28,612 nucleotides of DNA from Stentor coeruleus (taxonomy: Eukaryota > Ciliophora > Heterotrichea > Heterotrichida > Stentoridae): the NCBI GenBank assembly GCA_001970955.1, contig MPUH01000948.1, positions 1 through 28,612 on the forward strand, written 5' to 3'. The notes under the pieces were generated by a model, which saw only the letters and a program-made list of their open reading frames with translations, ran no database searches and was not told the origin of the DNA. Positions 1 through 9,542 of the stretch are shown here, in pieces (position 1 is the stretch's first letter; each line of letters opens with the position of its first letter). The translations under genes and the position numbers were made by a program.

Positions 1-174
1 AAAATATATAGCAAGAATTGCCCAAGATGCGATAATAAAAGAGACTCGAGAGGGTTTCAGAAGACATGCGCTGGGGAATGTGAATCGTGTTATAATTGCA
101 TCAAAGATATAATTGAAAGAAAACAAGAAAGATGCACTTGCAATAATCCGATTTCGATTATTAACAGAGTTTAA
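1..174 (+). CDS. 3' end of a Cys-rich, RING-like protein gene (partial)
   Basis: The first frame is open from base 1 to a TAA at 172-174, giving the last 57 codons of a gene that starts outside the window. The peptide is Cys-rich with regular pairs: CPRC, then CAGEC, CESC, CYNC and finally CTC. The order resembles a RING or related zinc-binding domain in which a Cys replaces the usual His, so a zinc-binding, possibly ubiquitin-ligase-like, role is a guess from spacing only. It is followed by a 102-bp gap before the convergent importin-alpha gene. The frame and stop are clear; the family is uncertain. Confidence 0.55.
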   Translation, partial: KIYSKNCPRCDNKRDSRGFQKTCAGECESCYNCIKDIIERKQERCTCNNPISIINRV

Positions 175-276
175 AAGATTTGTTTTTATTTTATGTTTTA
201 AGTATCATTTATTAGTTTTTCTAGTTTTTAAAATATTTTGTTAGTTTTTTCATATTAAGTAATAATCTTAATTAGA

Positions 277-1755
277 CTAAAAATTTGTATAAAGCGATAA
301 AATTTCTTCAGCTAAATTAGAGACATCTTTGTTTTTATGAGTTACTAAATCTCCTATGACTAATAAAAACTGTCTAATATCTAATTCAATAAAATCAGGA
401 TATAAGTACAGAAATTTAAAAATTTCAAAACTGATAATCAAGCAATTTTGTAAAAACTCGGGTTCATCAAATTTGAGCGCTTGTTGTAAGTAAATATGAA
501 GCTTAGAATTTATTACGTAGAGAGTCTGAGTATTTTTAGTTTTAGTCATAATTGCCAATAGTACAAAACTTGCTTCAAGTCTTACCTTTTCAGCGTTGTA
601 TAGAAGTTTAGCTTGTATGCATGGGAAAATATCATGTAAAATTATAAGGGGAATATAATCTGTAGATTCACTAATAATATTGTTTATAATAATCATGATA
701 TTCTTTAGAATACTTTTGGAATCGCAATTAATATAATTATAACAAGTATCTAGTATGTTGTGCTGAAAAATATACTCTGCTTGGATTGAGTTTCCTGAAG
801 AGATAATCCCTAAAAGCTCAAATACAATCTCTGTATTTTCAGGTATTTCAATTTCTTCCAAAGCATACTCTATAGCTTTACTTGCTATAGCTATTTCTAT
901 TAATGAGTTATTTCTGCATAAGTGATTTAAAGTTCTTATGAACTCAGACTTATCAAACTCTTTATTTTCCATTACCATTACAACAATTTGACATATGAAT
1001 TTAGCATCTTCTTTAGAAATTTCTTTATAGTGCATTGTAATGTTTGACAACAGCATCCCAAAGCTTTCAACTATATCAGAATTAATCCAAGAACTTATAT
1101 CATTGTAAAGTTTTAATAAACATTTCAAAATATCATATTTAAGCAAAAAGACAGCAATTGTTTTTTCATCCGAAATATTTGCAAGAACCCAAATTGCATA
1201 ATCTAAAACTTTAGCATCTCCTGGGCATACAAAAGTTATTATTTTATCAAAAAGTCCATTACTGAAAATTTCTAGCTTGTATTCATCATTTGAATCTAAG
1301 ATGCACCCTAAGATATGCATAGAAATAATTATAATATTTTTAGAAGCCTTACTGTGTAATAAACTCATCAGAGATTGAGCAAATCCTACATCATACAATG
1401 ATTTTACATCAAGTTTATTTTCTCTTACAAAATTATCTACTTTTTCAATCATAATTTCTTTAATCTGATCTGGGATTTGTTTTTCCAAAGCTTCAGAAAT
1501 CAGTTTAAGTTGGTTTATCATAGGCAGATATTCAAACTCTGTGGGGAGATATTGTAATATATCAGAAGGGAATAAAAGTAAGCAATCTAAGTGATCACGA
1601 TTAGCTATAATGTTTGATTTATCACGTTTTTTACATATCTTTTTTGAACGTTTTTCTTTTCTCAGTTCAACTGCAAATTGTTCTCTTCTATCATGAAGAG
1701 CTTCAAAGTCGTGACTTAAGAAATTAAGATTTCTCGATCTTATCCTATCTTCCAT
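277..1755 (-). CDS. Importin subunit alpha-like (karyopherin alpha), IBB + armadillo repeats
   Basis: A 492-residue protein on the minus strand. Residues about 20-45 carry DRREQFAVELRKEKR followed by KKRDK, which matches the importin-beta-binding (IBB) signature of importin-alpha (Arg-rich, then xxLRKxKRxxxxxKKR). The remainder is helical, Leu/Ile-rich sequence with armadillo-like units such as YAIWVLANIS and VVMVMENKEF, as expected for the NLS-binding solenoid. Length is a little below the usual ~530 residues, and the ARM region is divergent: the classical Trp-Asn arrays are hard to see. The family role is to bind nuclear localisation signals and carry cargo with importin-beta through nuclear pores. 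The start ATG at 1755 lies only 32 bp from the divergent ATG at 1788. No intron is needed. A divergent paralogue with altered cargo choice is possible. Confidence 0.75.
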   Translation of the reverse strand: MEDRIRSRNLNFLSHDFEALHDRREQFAVELRKEKRSKKICKKRDKSNIIANRDHLDCLLLFPSDILQYLPTEFEYLPMINQLKLISEALEKQIPDQIKEIMIEKVDNFVRENKLDVKSLYDVGFAQSLMSLLHSKASKNIIIISMHILGCILDSNDEYKLEIFSNGLFDKIITFVCPGDAKVLDYAIWVLANISDEKTIAVFLLKYDILKCLLKLYNDISSWINSDIVESFGMLLSNITMHYKEISKEDAKFICQIVVMVMENKEFDKSEFIRTLNHLCRNNSLIEIAIASKAIEYALEEIEIPENTEIVFELLGIISSGNSIQAEYIFQHNILDTCYNYINCDSKSILKNIMIIINNIISESTDYIPLIILHDIFPCIQAKLLYNAEKVRLEASFVLLAIMTKTKNTQTLYVINSKLHIYLQQALKFDEPEFLQNCLIISFEIFKFLYLYPDFIELDIRQFLLVIGDLVTHKNKDVSNLAEEILSLYTNF

Positions 1756-1787
1756 TTATTATCACTGACTAAGATATCTAATATACT

Positions 1788-3260
1788 ATGCAATTTTGGT
1801 ATTGGCTTCTTATCATATCTGGAATAGCCTTCAGCAAGGATATGCTAGAACAAGAAGCTGATATAACAATTGAACTTATCCAAAAACTTGAAAACAAAAT
1901 CGAAAAGCTCGAAGAAATCAGAGCTAATTTACTTTCATCAGGGACAACAATTCCTGTAAATTTTACATAGATTGGTGATACATGGAAATCTTGGCTTGAA
2001 CCTCAAGACTCTTTACCTAATCGCTTTCGCCTAACAACATCAGTTACTTTATCCTCAAACATTATAGATTTCGATTTTCTTGCATATCGTATATGGAATC
2101 TTCCTAGTCTTGCTCTTTGCACAAAAGATGGGAAAATTCTTATTTATACATCAGGAGGAACATTATTTAAAGAATTCCAAACTGGTCATGAAATATTGTA
2201 TTGCTCTTGCTCAACAGCTTCTGATGAATTAGTCATAGGAAGTGTTGATAATCAATATCTTCGTATTCATTCAATATCTTTAAATACAACTCAAAGCAAT
2301 CTAGTATCTATGATAGCAGATGTAAAACTTTTTAATACAGAAGATGTAGTCCCTCGTTCTTTAACTCATTATATTAGAGTTGGGAAGAAAATGTGGATTG
2401 TAGGAGATTCAAAAGGTGATATTACTGTTTTCAATCATGATGGGGAGTTAATTGATCGTACTAATACAAATTTTGGACCTATACATACAATAGCTGTATC
2501 AGGTCAACAATTAGTTGTTAGTGGTAAAAGAAGAATTGGGGTTTTTAATTCGGCTACTATGGAATTTACAACATTATGTAATGAAGTTGTTAGTGATATT
2601 TATAGTATTACTTTGGATAATACACCTGCAATTGTGTTTGTTTCTATGGAAAATGGAGAAATTATTGTTTTAGATACAAGGTATTCAGTAAATAATGGAC
2701 CTGCTTATTGTAAAGCAGTATATCGACTTGTAGGAAAATTTCCTGGGCATCTTGCAAGTATTCAGGGTAACTTGCTTTTGTGGAATACTGGGAAATTAGT
2801 TGCTTTTAATACAACATTTTTAGAAGTTGATGCAACTGTTATGCCTCAGTATTATTCTCTGCCTATGAAAATTTCTCACCTAATTAAAAGCTATCAAAAA
2901 AACAATAATAATGTAGTCGCTCTAAGTTCAAATGATGAAATTAGACTTTATAATATTCGACCTCCAGAAACTCAAATCAATCAAGTAGCTTCATCAAACT
3001 TTGATTTAGGTTCATTCCGATGGGTGATAGTATTAGTATTAGTGATTATCATTATTGTCTATAAATCCAAAGGTCGGAAATCACGTAAAGAGCTTGAAGT
3101 AGAACAATTAGAGAGAAGCTTAGAAGAATTACAATCATCAATGGAGAGTACATCTAAGATATCAGAAGAATTAACATCAAGATTCAAAACTGTAGAAGAG
3201 AGCACAAATCAACTTAGAGGCTTTGAACGTTTTGCCAAAAAGAATAACGATTCAGATTAG
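1788..3260 (+). CDS. Type I membrane protein with luminal beta-propeller-like region and cytosolic coiled coil (one 15-nt intron)
   Basis: Two open stretches are joined by a 15-nt intron at 1956-1970 (gtaaattttacatag). Its removal eliminates the in-frame TAG and keeps the frame, giving 485 residues. Order: a signal peptide (MQFWYWLLIISGIAFS), a charged helix near residues 20-50 that looks like a coiled coil, then beta-rich segments of propeller style (for example LALCTKDGKILIYT, KMWIVGDSKGDITVF and PAIVFVSMENGEIIVLD). A single transmembrane helix follows (WVIVLVLVIIIIVY, about residues 403-420), then a charged cytosolic coiled coil of about 65 residues. The propeller would lie in the ER lumen or outside the cell. 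I do not recognise the family; PQQ/WD-like membrane proteins are the nearest idea. It converges on SEC63 with 13 bp between stop codons. Confidence 0.75.
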
Positions 3261-3273
3261 TACCTAATTCGAG

Positions 3274-5202
3274 TTAGCTATCTATTATATCTTCGAGTTC
3301 TTTAGATTCTGGACCTTCTTCAAGTTCTGGCATTTCTTCTTCTGAAGATTCTTCAGCTTGCAATCCACTCATAACTTGCTGTATCCAAGTTGTTTGTTTT
3401 TCAATCTTCTGGTCATCAGGGTGAACAAAGATATCTTTTTTAATCAGTGAAGCTGGGAGAACTTCAAATTCTAGAGGGATTGTAACATCTAAACCATAGT
3501 AGCAGTCAGATTTCACATGAACTTCCCATTTCTGTTTTCCAATTCCCAGATTAATAGCATTAGGTCCGATTGGGAATTTAAAGTCTTTATCTTCAATGAT
3601 TCTTTCTTTACTTTGTATTGACTTTAAGTAATAAACTTTATTAGCTACAGGATCAGCTAAAATAATCCAAAGCTTTTCAAGTCTTAATAATGGGAAAAAG
3701 CATGAATGGGCTATCCCTTGCATTTGTCCTTCTTTTAATAATAACCTTTCGATAGTAAACTTTACACTAACTAAGTCTCCTTCACTTATCCCTTCTTCTC
3801 CATCAACATATGCTTCGGCTGTAACTTTAAGTTCTGGTAAATACCCTAAGACAGCTTTAAAATCTTCAAAAGCTTCAGGGCTGAGTTTTTCTTGAATTTT
3901 CTTAAAATCATAGTTTTCTTTCAACTCAGAAATTTTAGGTTTTTTCTTGTTACCCAAAAATTTCAATAAAGACTCATCAATTTTAGGTAGCATAAGCACA
4001 TTGCTATCATGAAGCATCAATCCTTGAGTTAATAACTGGGAAAATTCAATAAGTAAAGTAAAAGTCCTAATACTCATTTTCTTAGTTTTTTGCATAAGAT
4101 TAAGCATATAAGTAGCATCTAACATAGTTTCTATCATATTCACAGCTTTAGATAATATCATAGTTGTATCTTTCTTTAAAGACTCACTAACTTCACGTCT
4201 GTCCATATGAGCCAAAAGTAGAAGCATAACTTTTAATATTCTTGGATTTATATTTTGTCTTTTGGGTATATGTTCTAAATACCTATTTCTTAATTTAGTA
4301 AGTTCTGCTGATTCAGATTTCGGGGCATTTATATCCTGGAACTCAAGACTCATTGCAATCATAAATAAACAATGTTTGATCTGTAAATTTTCATTAAGAA
4401 CTCTCACATAAAGTCCAGCATTTTCTTGAATAACTCCATTTTTGTCCAATCTTTTAGTTGTATTAATCCAAAACAAGACACTCCCAGGAATGACTACAAG
4501 TATTATAATAAAAAACACAATAAGAATTGAAATATGATTCTCAGTCTTTAATAAAAACCTTGGCAAACCAATAGCAAACTAAATATAAAATACTCTAATA
4601 GAACTAGGTCCATCTGGATTTCCATATTTTTCATAATTACTTTTAGCCAATTCATTCGTCAAAGTTTCATAAGCTTTGGTTATTTGTATATATTTTCCTG
4701 TAGCCCAGTTATTTCCTATGTTTTTATCTGGATGATAGATTTTGCTCATTTCTCTGAATGCTGAACGAATCTGTTTATCTGTTGCTCCTATTTCTATACC
4801 TAAAATTTCGTATGGATCAAAACGTTTTATACCTTGAGGGGAGTCAATAATGCTTAAAAATGTGATGTAAAGCAAGTATACCAAAAATACGATGAAAAGC
4901 AACTGGAAAATACCCCCAAAACCAAATTTCTTTGATGCAGTTTCTGGGGTTATATGAAAAGCTCGCTTTTCTGCACAAATTGAACAAGGACAATGATAAG
5001 TGTTGGCATCGAGATTTTTTAGTGAAGGTTTGCCATTGTTGTTTTCATATCCTAAGATTTTGTTTTTGATAAAAGAGTAAACTAAAGGAAGTAAAACAAC
5101 GATTTCTAAAACAGCAGCAAAATAAAAGAATGCTGAGTCGTCGTAGTCAAGGTTTTTTTCACCTCCTTCTTCCTTTGTAAAGGTTTCTTTAAACCCAGAC
5201 AT
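3274..5202 (-). CDS. SEC63: SEC63, ER translocon J-domain protein (one 15-nt intron)
   Basis: Two minus-strand frames (5202-4594 and 4578-3274) are joined by a 15-nt intron at 4579-4593 (gtattttatatttag), giving 637 residues. Splicing produces a junction reading SSIR-FAIGLPRFLL, which matches the conserved stretch after the J domain of Sec63. Transmembrane helices lie near residues 25-45, 95-117 and 220-242. The luminal J domain lies between the second and third, with its HPD motif at residues 157-159 (KIYHPDKN). The large cytosolic Sec63/Brl-type domain follows, and the protein ends in an acidic tail rich in Glu (EESSEEEMPELEE). In the family, the J domain recruits BiP to the Sec61 channel for post-translational import. 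Start codons of this gene and the next one (5215, plus) are only 12 bp apart. Confidence 0.93.
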
Positions 5203-5214
5203 TTATATTCTAAA

Positions 5215-6007
5215 ATGATTGAAAAGGACAAATGCTTTGTCATAGATTTGGCTAATGAGAGCGAAAAGCATCAAGAAGCAGACAATTTCCTTGTAAAATT
5301 ATCACAAAAAATATCATATTCTGAAATCGTTGCATGGAATGGAGAGGTTGTATCTTTACCTACTTCAAGGCCTCTTCCTAGAAACGAGCAGGGACCACCA
5401 AGCAGAATGCTTGTTAGAAGAAAATCTGATATTGAAATTTCACCAGAATCTCCAGGCCAAATTACTATGAAAAATGTATTTATGAAAGAAAAAAGCAAAC
5501 TTATAAGTAAAGAAAGGAGGCTTCCAAATATTAGACCTAGAGTTTTAATTCCTAAAGTTCATTTTGTTAATGCTCCATTTCATAGAAGACCTAAATTCCC
5601 TTCAAAACTTAGTGCTTTAAGTGAAGGTGGCTTTCTTGATGCAGTCACACAAAATCCTGATAATGATTATATAAAAAATTCAGTCGCAATATCATGTGAC
5701 CTTTCAAAAAAACAAGAAATTTATGATTATTCTCCTATAAAACCTATTAATAAAGCATTTGAGATATCAANATTGTATTGATATTTTATAAATCGCAATA
5801 TCATGTGACCTTTCAAAAAAACAAGAAATTTATGATTATTCTCCTATAAAACCTATTAATAAAGCATTTGAGATATCAATAGAAACTATTAAACTTAACA
5901 CCAAACCAAGAAATTTTTATNTTAATAAAGCATTTGAGATATCAATAGAAACTATTAAACTTAACACCAAACCAAGAAATTTTTATAAGAGTCTCATTGG
6001 ATTTTAA
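5215..6007 (+). CDS. Hypothetical basic protein, reading frame disturbed by two assembly duplications
   Basis: The frame is open from the ATG at 5215 to the N at 5771. The true 3' part continues after two unresolved duplications (87 nt: 5684-5770 repeated at 5793-5879; 65 nt: 5856-5920 repeated at 5922-5986). Read without the duplicated copies, the frame runs through IETIKLNTKPRNFYKSLIGF to a TAA at 6005-6007, giving a protein of roughly 205 residues. The sequence is basic and Pro-rich in the middle (LPTSRPLPRNEQGPPSRM; RRLPNIRPRVLIPKVHF) with no transmembrane segment or known domain that I can see. It may be a largely disordered cytoskeletal or cortical protein, but that is conjecture. It is divergent from SEC63 with a 12-bp gap. 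Confidence 0.6.
5684..5879. repeat. 87-nt exact duplication around the N at 5771 (assembly junction)
   Basis: Bases 5684-5770 recur exactly at 5793-5879. Between them are the N and 21 bases (5772-5792) that match neither flank. The coding frame only makes sense with one copy. Most likely a scaffolding overlap that was not merged. Confidence 0.85.
5856..5986. repeat. 65-nt exact duplication around the N at 5921 (assembly junction)
   Basis: Bases 5856-5920 recur exactly at 5922-5986, separated only by N. With one copy the gene that starts at 5215 reads through to its stop, so this is best treated as an artefact. Confidence 0.9.
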
Positions 6008-6380
6008 TTTGCTTATTATGTGCATCAAAAAACTTAATCATGTATAAAGGCTTATCAAAATTCTTATTTTAATAACCAGTAATAATTTAAAAACAAATAA
6101 TATTATAAATACATAAAATATTGGTATAATGATGAGAAATTTTCAATGGCCAGACAAAAAGAAATCCATAGGTAAATATTATAAGACTAAGGCGTATTTA
6201 GATGGGTAAGTAAAAATTTTATTTCCGAACTCAGCTCCATAAGTATCAAATCTGCATATCTTAATTCAATTTTAAATTATAGAATAAAAAAGTATATAAA
6301 TTTAATGCATATGTAATATGTATATATAAATATAGGCTAATCTGAATGACTAGTCAAATAGTATTCTGTTAATTTATAAA
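6008..6380. other. Non-coding interval between the 5215-6007 gene and the U1 locus
   Basis: AT-rich sequence with no convincing gene. A 26-codon frame (ATG at 6129, TAA at 6207-6209) is too short to support. The segment is partly the 3' flank of the minus-strand U1 gene. Confidence 0.5.
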
Positions 6381-6732
6381 AGGCGGGGAGGCTACAAGCG
6401 CACGTCCCCACTGGCAGAAATTTAGCAGTCAGCTGTCCCAAACGGGAAGCTATAGGGCTAAATATTTTATAAATTTTATATATTTTTTTATATTTTATAT
6501 GGCTTTACAGCATCAAAGTGCGAATGACCTGCTTNGCTACAAGCGCACGTCCCCACTGGCAGAAATTTAGCAGTCAGCTGTCCCAAACGGGAAGCTGTAG
6601 GGCTAAATATTTAATAAATTTTATATATTTTTTATATTTTATATGGCTTTACAGCATCAAAGTGCGAATGACCTGCTCCACCCTAAGCGGTCTTCCTTCT
6701 TGATCAAAGACACACTCCAACCAGGTAAGTGA
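6381..6732 (-). ncRNA. U1: U1 spliceosomal snRNA, composite of two gene copies
   Basis: Read on the minus strand from 6732, the sequence begins near UCACUUACCUGG, carrying the 5'-splice-site-pairing ACUUACCUG (6722-6730). It then has stem-loop I with loop GAUCAAGAAG (6696-6705; the U1-70K type loop, human GAUCACGAAG). Stem-loop II follows with CAUUCGCAC (6662-6670; U1A-type loop). Next come a stem-loop III of the form UUCCCGUUUGGGA, an Sm site AAAUUUCUG (6560-6568), and stem-loop IV (GUGGGGA paired with UCCCCGC; its 3' strand survives only in the left copy, 6382-6388). The N at 6535 separates two 3' halves (6391-6533 and 6536-6677) that differ at three places, so the assembly fuses two slightly different copies. 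One RNA would be about 205 nt. An extra A/T-rich arm sits between loops II and III. U1 selects 5' splice sites, so this RNA must recognise the tiny introns described elsewhere in the window. Confidence 0.88.
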
Positions 6733-6855
6733 ATTTAACTCTAGGTAACTTCACTTATACTCATTTTCCTTTAATTTTAATATGGGACACAATAAAAAAT
6801 ATGCATTTTGTATTTCATATAAATTTTACTCATATGATGTTAAATAACCTAACCA

Positions 6856-7968
6856 CTATTTATTTTTCTTAAGTATCTGCACAACATCTTCATCACACAA
6901 CTGATGTTTGAGCCCACATCTTTGAGCATAGTGCTTTGTACTTTTTCCCCAAACAAAAGCGCATCTGAAATCACTAGCAAGTTCTCTATGTATTTGCGTG
7001 CAAGCAGCTTCTATTGAATGGCCATCTCTTCTTTCTGTTAGTATTAAAGGCTGAGAAAAGTCAGGTTTATTTCCAGGTTTTTTCGTATAAACTCTAACCA
7101 AACCAAGTTTCTGCCAAATCCTCTCAATCAAATAATCCATATTAAGTTGCATGTTACAAGATATAACAACAGAATCATCCTGTCTTGCAAGGTCATTGAT
7201 TTCTTCAATAGAAATATTATCTATCTTATTGTACACATACAAACAAGGTATATAACTACGGTTCTTTTTTTCAATAATATCAATAAATTGGTCTACAGTA
7301 GCATCTTCCCTAAACAAAATCTCAGCATGGAAAATCTTGTATTCATGACAAATCTTTCTAGCAATTTCCTGATTCATATGAGTTAATTGACAAGTCGAAT
7401 TAAACATAACTCCATTCTGAGCTTTTTTCTGGAATGTAATATCAGGTCTTCGTTGATTAAGCCTTATCCCAACAGATTCAAGTTCTTGTGTGATTTTTTC
7501 TTTCTGTTCTGATGAACGCTGTGCATCTAAGACCATTAAAATCAAATCAGCTGATCTTCCAACTGCTATAACTTGTCTTCCACGTCCTTTACCTTCTGAA
7601 GCACCTTCTATAATTCCAGGAAGATCTAAAAGTTGAATTGTTGCACCTTTATAGTTTACAATTCCAGGAATACAAGTTAAAGTTGTAAACTCATATGCTG
7701 CTGCTTCTGATTGAGTTGGAGTCACTGTACTTAATAATGTTGACTTACCCACACTTGGAAAACCTATTAAAGCTACTCTAGCATCACCGTATTTACCTAC
7801 ATCAAAACCTTCTGCTTTACCACCACCACCTTTTGGAGGCTCTAGCAACTGGGCTTTAAGCTTAGCCATTCTTGCTTTAAGTAAGCCTAAATGCCCTTCT
7901 GTTGCTTTGTTTTTTTGTGTACGGGACATCTCCAGTTCGATTTCCTTGATTCTTTCCAGCACACCCAT
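6856..7968 (-). CDS. DRG1: Developmentally regulated GTP-binding protein 1 (DRG1 / Rbg1)
   Basis: A 370-residue protein, almost the same length as animal DRG1 (367). The N-terminus has the family hallmark SRTQKNKATEGHLGLLKARMAKL followed by a Gly-rich stretch. The G domain shows G1 GFPSVGKST (69-77), G3 DLPG (115-118) and G4 NKID (247-250), plus the DRG-specific GKGRGRQVIAVGRSADL. The C-terminal TGS domain covers about residues 290-367 and ends with EDVVQILKK. DRG1 is a translation-associated GTPase that acts in the cytosol with a DFRP1 partner on stalled ribosomes. The gene has no intron and ends in TAA. Its 5' side faces a 470-bp non-coding stretch, so unlike several neighbours it does not share a compact promoter. 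Confidence 0.95.
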   Translation of the reverse strand: MGVLERIKEIELEMSRTQKNKATEGHLGLLKARMAKLKAQLLEPPKGGGGKAEGFDVGKYGDARVALIGFPSVGKSTLLSTVTPTQSEAAAYEFTTLTCIPGIVNYKGATIQLLDLPGIIEGASEGKGRGRQVIAVGRSADLILMVLDAQRSSEQKEKITQELESVGIRLNQRRPDITFQKKAQNGVMFNSTCQLTHMNQEIARKICHEYKIFHAEILFREDATVDQFIDIIEKKNRSYIPCLYVYNKIDNISIEEINDLARQDDSVVISCNMQLNMDYLIERIWQKLGLVRVYTKKPGNKPDFSQPLILTERRDGHSIEAACTQIHRELASDFRCAFVWGKSTKHYAQRCGLKHQLCDEDVVQILKKNK

Positions 7969-8436
7969 AATAATGAATATTGATTGATAAAAATTATGGT
8001 ATTTTAATATAATGTTGAGTAGAGTTTGAAATTGTGTTAAATATTGAGGAAAATAGAATTTGTTAGATTTTAAAATATTAAGATGATTTTTTTGAAGATA
8101 TGATAAATTTTAATATGTTGAGATAGTTTTTAGAAAATGAATATCTTTGAATACTCTTATTAAGTGTATTTAAATTGTCTATATTTCACCTCAATTTTCT
8201 TCAATTAAATTACCTCCACTCACACCTCTAAAGAAACTAAATATCAGAAAATAATGGCACTTATAAGAAAATTTAATAAGAAATCTAAAGATAAGCCTGA
8301 CCATAATCTTTATTAAATCACATATTTGAGAATAAACTTGCAAATAAAAGCATACTTAAGTGACAGAAATTATTTTAAGTGTAAAATATACATTGTATCT
8401 AATATTTTTTTTCAAAATATTTAATAACCTAATTAG
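7969..8436. other. Non-coding interval between DRG1 and the GNAT gene
   Basis: About 470 bp of A/T-rich sequence. The longest frame noted (ATG near 8253, about 20 codons) is not supported. It must hold the DRG1 promoter and the GNAT 3' end; I see no RNA gene. Confidence 0.5.
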
Positions 8437-9213
8437 TTAAGCTAGAGACCTGCAAAACACAATATATCCTCCTTCTGAGTCTCCAAATGGCTTACGATTT
8501 TCAAAGACAAAGTCAGCAAATGGCATTTCACTACCAAATTCCATATAATGCTTATATACCTTGAAAGCATTAGAAGCTCCATAACCAGCTTCGATTATAT
8601 AATCTGAAAAACCTAAGCTTTTTGCTAAGGCTAGTCTTAAAGCTAAAGCGTTTCGGGCAATTCCTTTGTTAGTATATTCATCAAGAACACCAGATGTAAT
8701 CCCATGACATAATATTTTACTCTTTTTCACATTGCTAGCATTGTTCATCAGTATAAAAGAAAACAAAGGATTCATCTTATTTCTCCAAAAATCAACATCT
8801 TCCTTTGTTTCCGGCATGTTTCTCTTCTGGTTGCTCCAATCTACCGACATAAAAACTCCAACAACTTTATCTCCATCAAAAGCTCCAATACTAAGATCCT
8901 GATAATTCGACATCTTTAACAAATTCTGACAAACATTTTTCTTAAACCCTGGCTCACTCATCTGTAACTTAACAGCCAATGGTTCATTGTTTACAATAAC
9001 ATTTGTCAACATATCAAAAGCTTCATCTTCTTTATCACTAGGAATCTTACTAAATGTGATTCCATTAGAATTCTTATAACTCGCTCCAGCTATGAATTTT
9101 TCCATCTGATCTGGATTTTTTTCAACAAATTCCTTTATATCTTCCCATCTCTTAGCTTCCATAATTGGGGCAAGATTACATACAGAAAAGAGTCTTCTAG
9201 TAATTGCAAGCAT
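8437..9213 (-). CDS. GNAT-family N-acetyltransferase, probably mitochondrial
   Basis: A 258-residue protein. The N-terminus MLAITRRLFSV is short, basic and hydrophobic, like a mitochondrial presequence. The C-terminal half resembles the GCN5-related acetyltransferase fold. LSIGAFDGDKVVGVFMSVDW gives the central beta strands. VLDEYTNKGIARNALALRLALA looks like motif A, where the R/QxxGxG/A acetyl-CoA loop appears as NKGIAR. IIEAGYGASNAFKVYKHYMEFG matches the motif B region, where a conserved Tyr near the end often acts as an acid. The substrate is unknown; the closest style is that of arylalkylamine/dopamine-type acetyltransferases. It is divergent from mitochondrial ACP with 23 bp between ATGs, and both products look mitochondrial, which suggests shared control. 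Confidence 0.7.
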   Translation of the reverse strand: MLAITRRLFSVCNLAPIMEAKRWEDIKEFVEKNPDQMEKFIAGASYKNSNGITFSKIPSDKEDEAFDMLTNVIVNNEPLAVKLQMSEPGFKKNVCQNLLKMSNYQDLSIGAFDGDKVVGVFMSVDWSNQKRNMPETKEDVDFWRNKMNPLFSFILMNNASNVKKSKILCHGITSGVLDEYTNKGIARNALALRLALAKSLGFSDYIIEAGYGASNAFKVYKHYMEFGSEMPFADFVFENRKPFGDSEGGYIVFCRSLA

Positions 9214-9236
9214 TATAAATGGTAATAAACGGATAA

Positions 9237-9542
9237 ATGTGGAGAGCTGGAAACTTTTTACTTAGGTCAAAAAACATGTACCGCTTCCCAATGAGATGGT
9301 TTGCTGGAAGCCAAGAGACTGTTGAAAGTTCTATATTGGAACAATTGAGAGGTGTGGAAGGAGTGAATGTTTCGAAATTAAGTTCTAAGTGCACATTTAA
9401 GGAAATTGGCTTGGACTCTTTAGCACAAATAGAAATGTATTCGAGCCTTGAAGATAAATTCAAGATCACTCTGAGTGATGAAGACACTGATGGTGTTAAA
9501 AGCGTCCCTGATTTAGTCAAGATAATTCTTTCTAAGCTATAG
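9237..9542 (+). CDS. Mitochondrial acyl carrier protein
   Basis: A 101-residue protein with a mitochondrial presequence-like N-terminus (MWRAGNFLLRSKNMYRFPMR) and an ACP domain. FKEIGLDSLAQIEM holds the phosphopantetheine attachment Ser (residue 61) in the DSL motif, and LEDKFKITLSDEDTD forms the conserved acidic helix. Length and layout match mitochondrial ACP (NDUFAB1 type), which serves type II fatty acid/lipoate synthesis, acts in iron-sulfur cluster assembly with LYR proteins, and is a complex I subunit in many eukaryotes. No intron is needed. It stops with TAG at 9540-9542. The promoter must lie within the 23 bp shared with the GNAT gene or inside that gene's 5' end. Confidence 0.92.
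   Translation: MWRAGNFLLRSKNMYRFPMRWFAGSQETVESSILEQLRGVEGVNVSKLSSKCTFKEIGLDSLAQIEMYSSLEDKFKITLSDEDTDGVKSVPDLVKIILSKL

Noticed and set aside
6518..6703. 61-codon plus-strand frame
   Set aside because: It lies across the U1 snRNA gene in antisense and spans an N.
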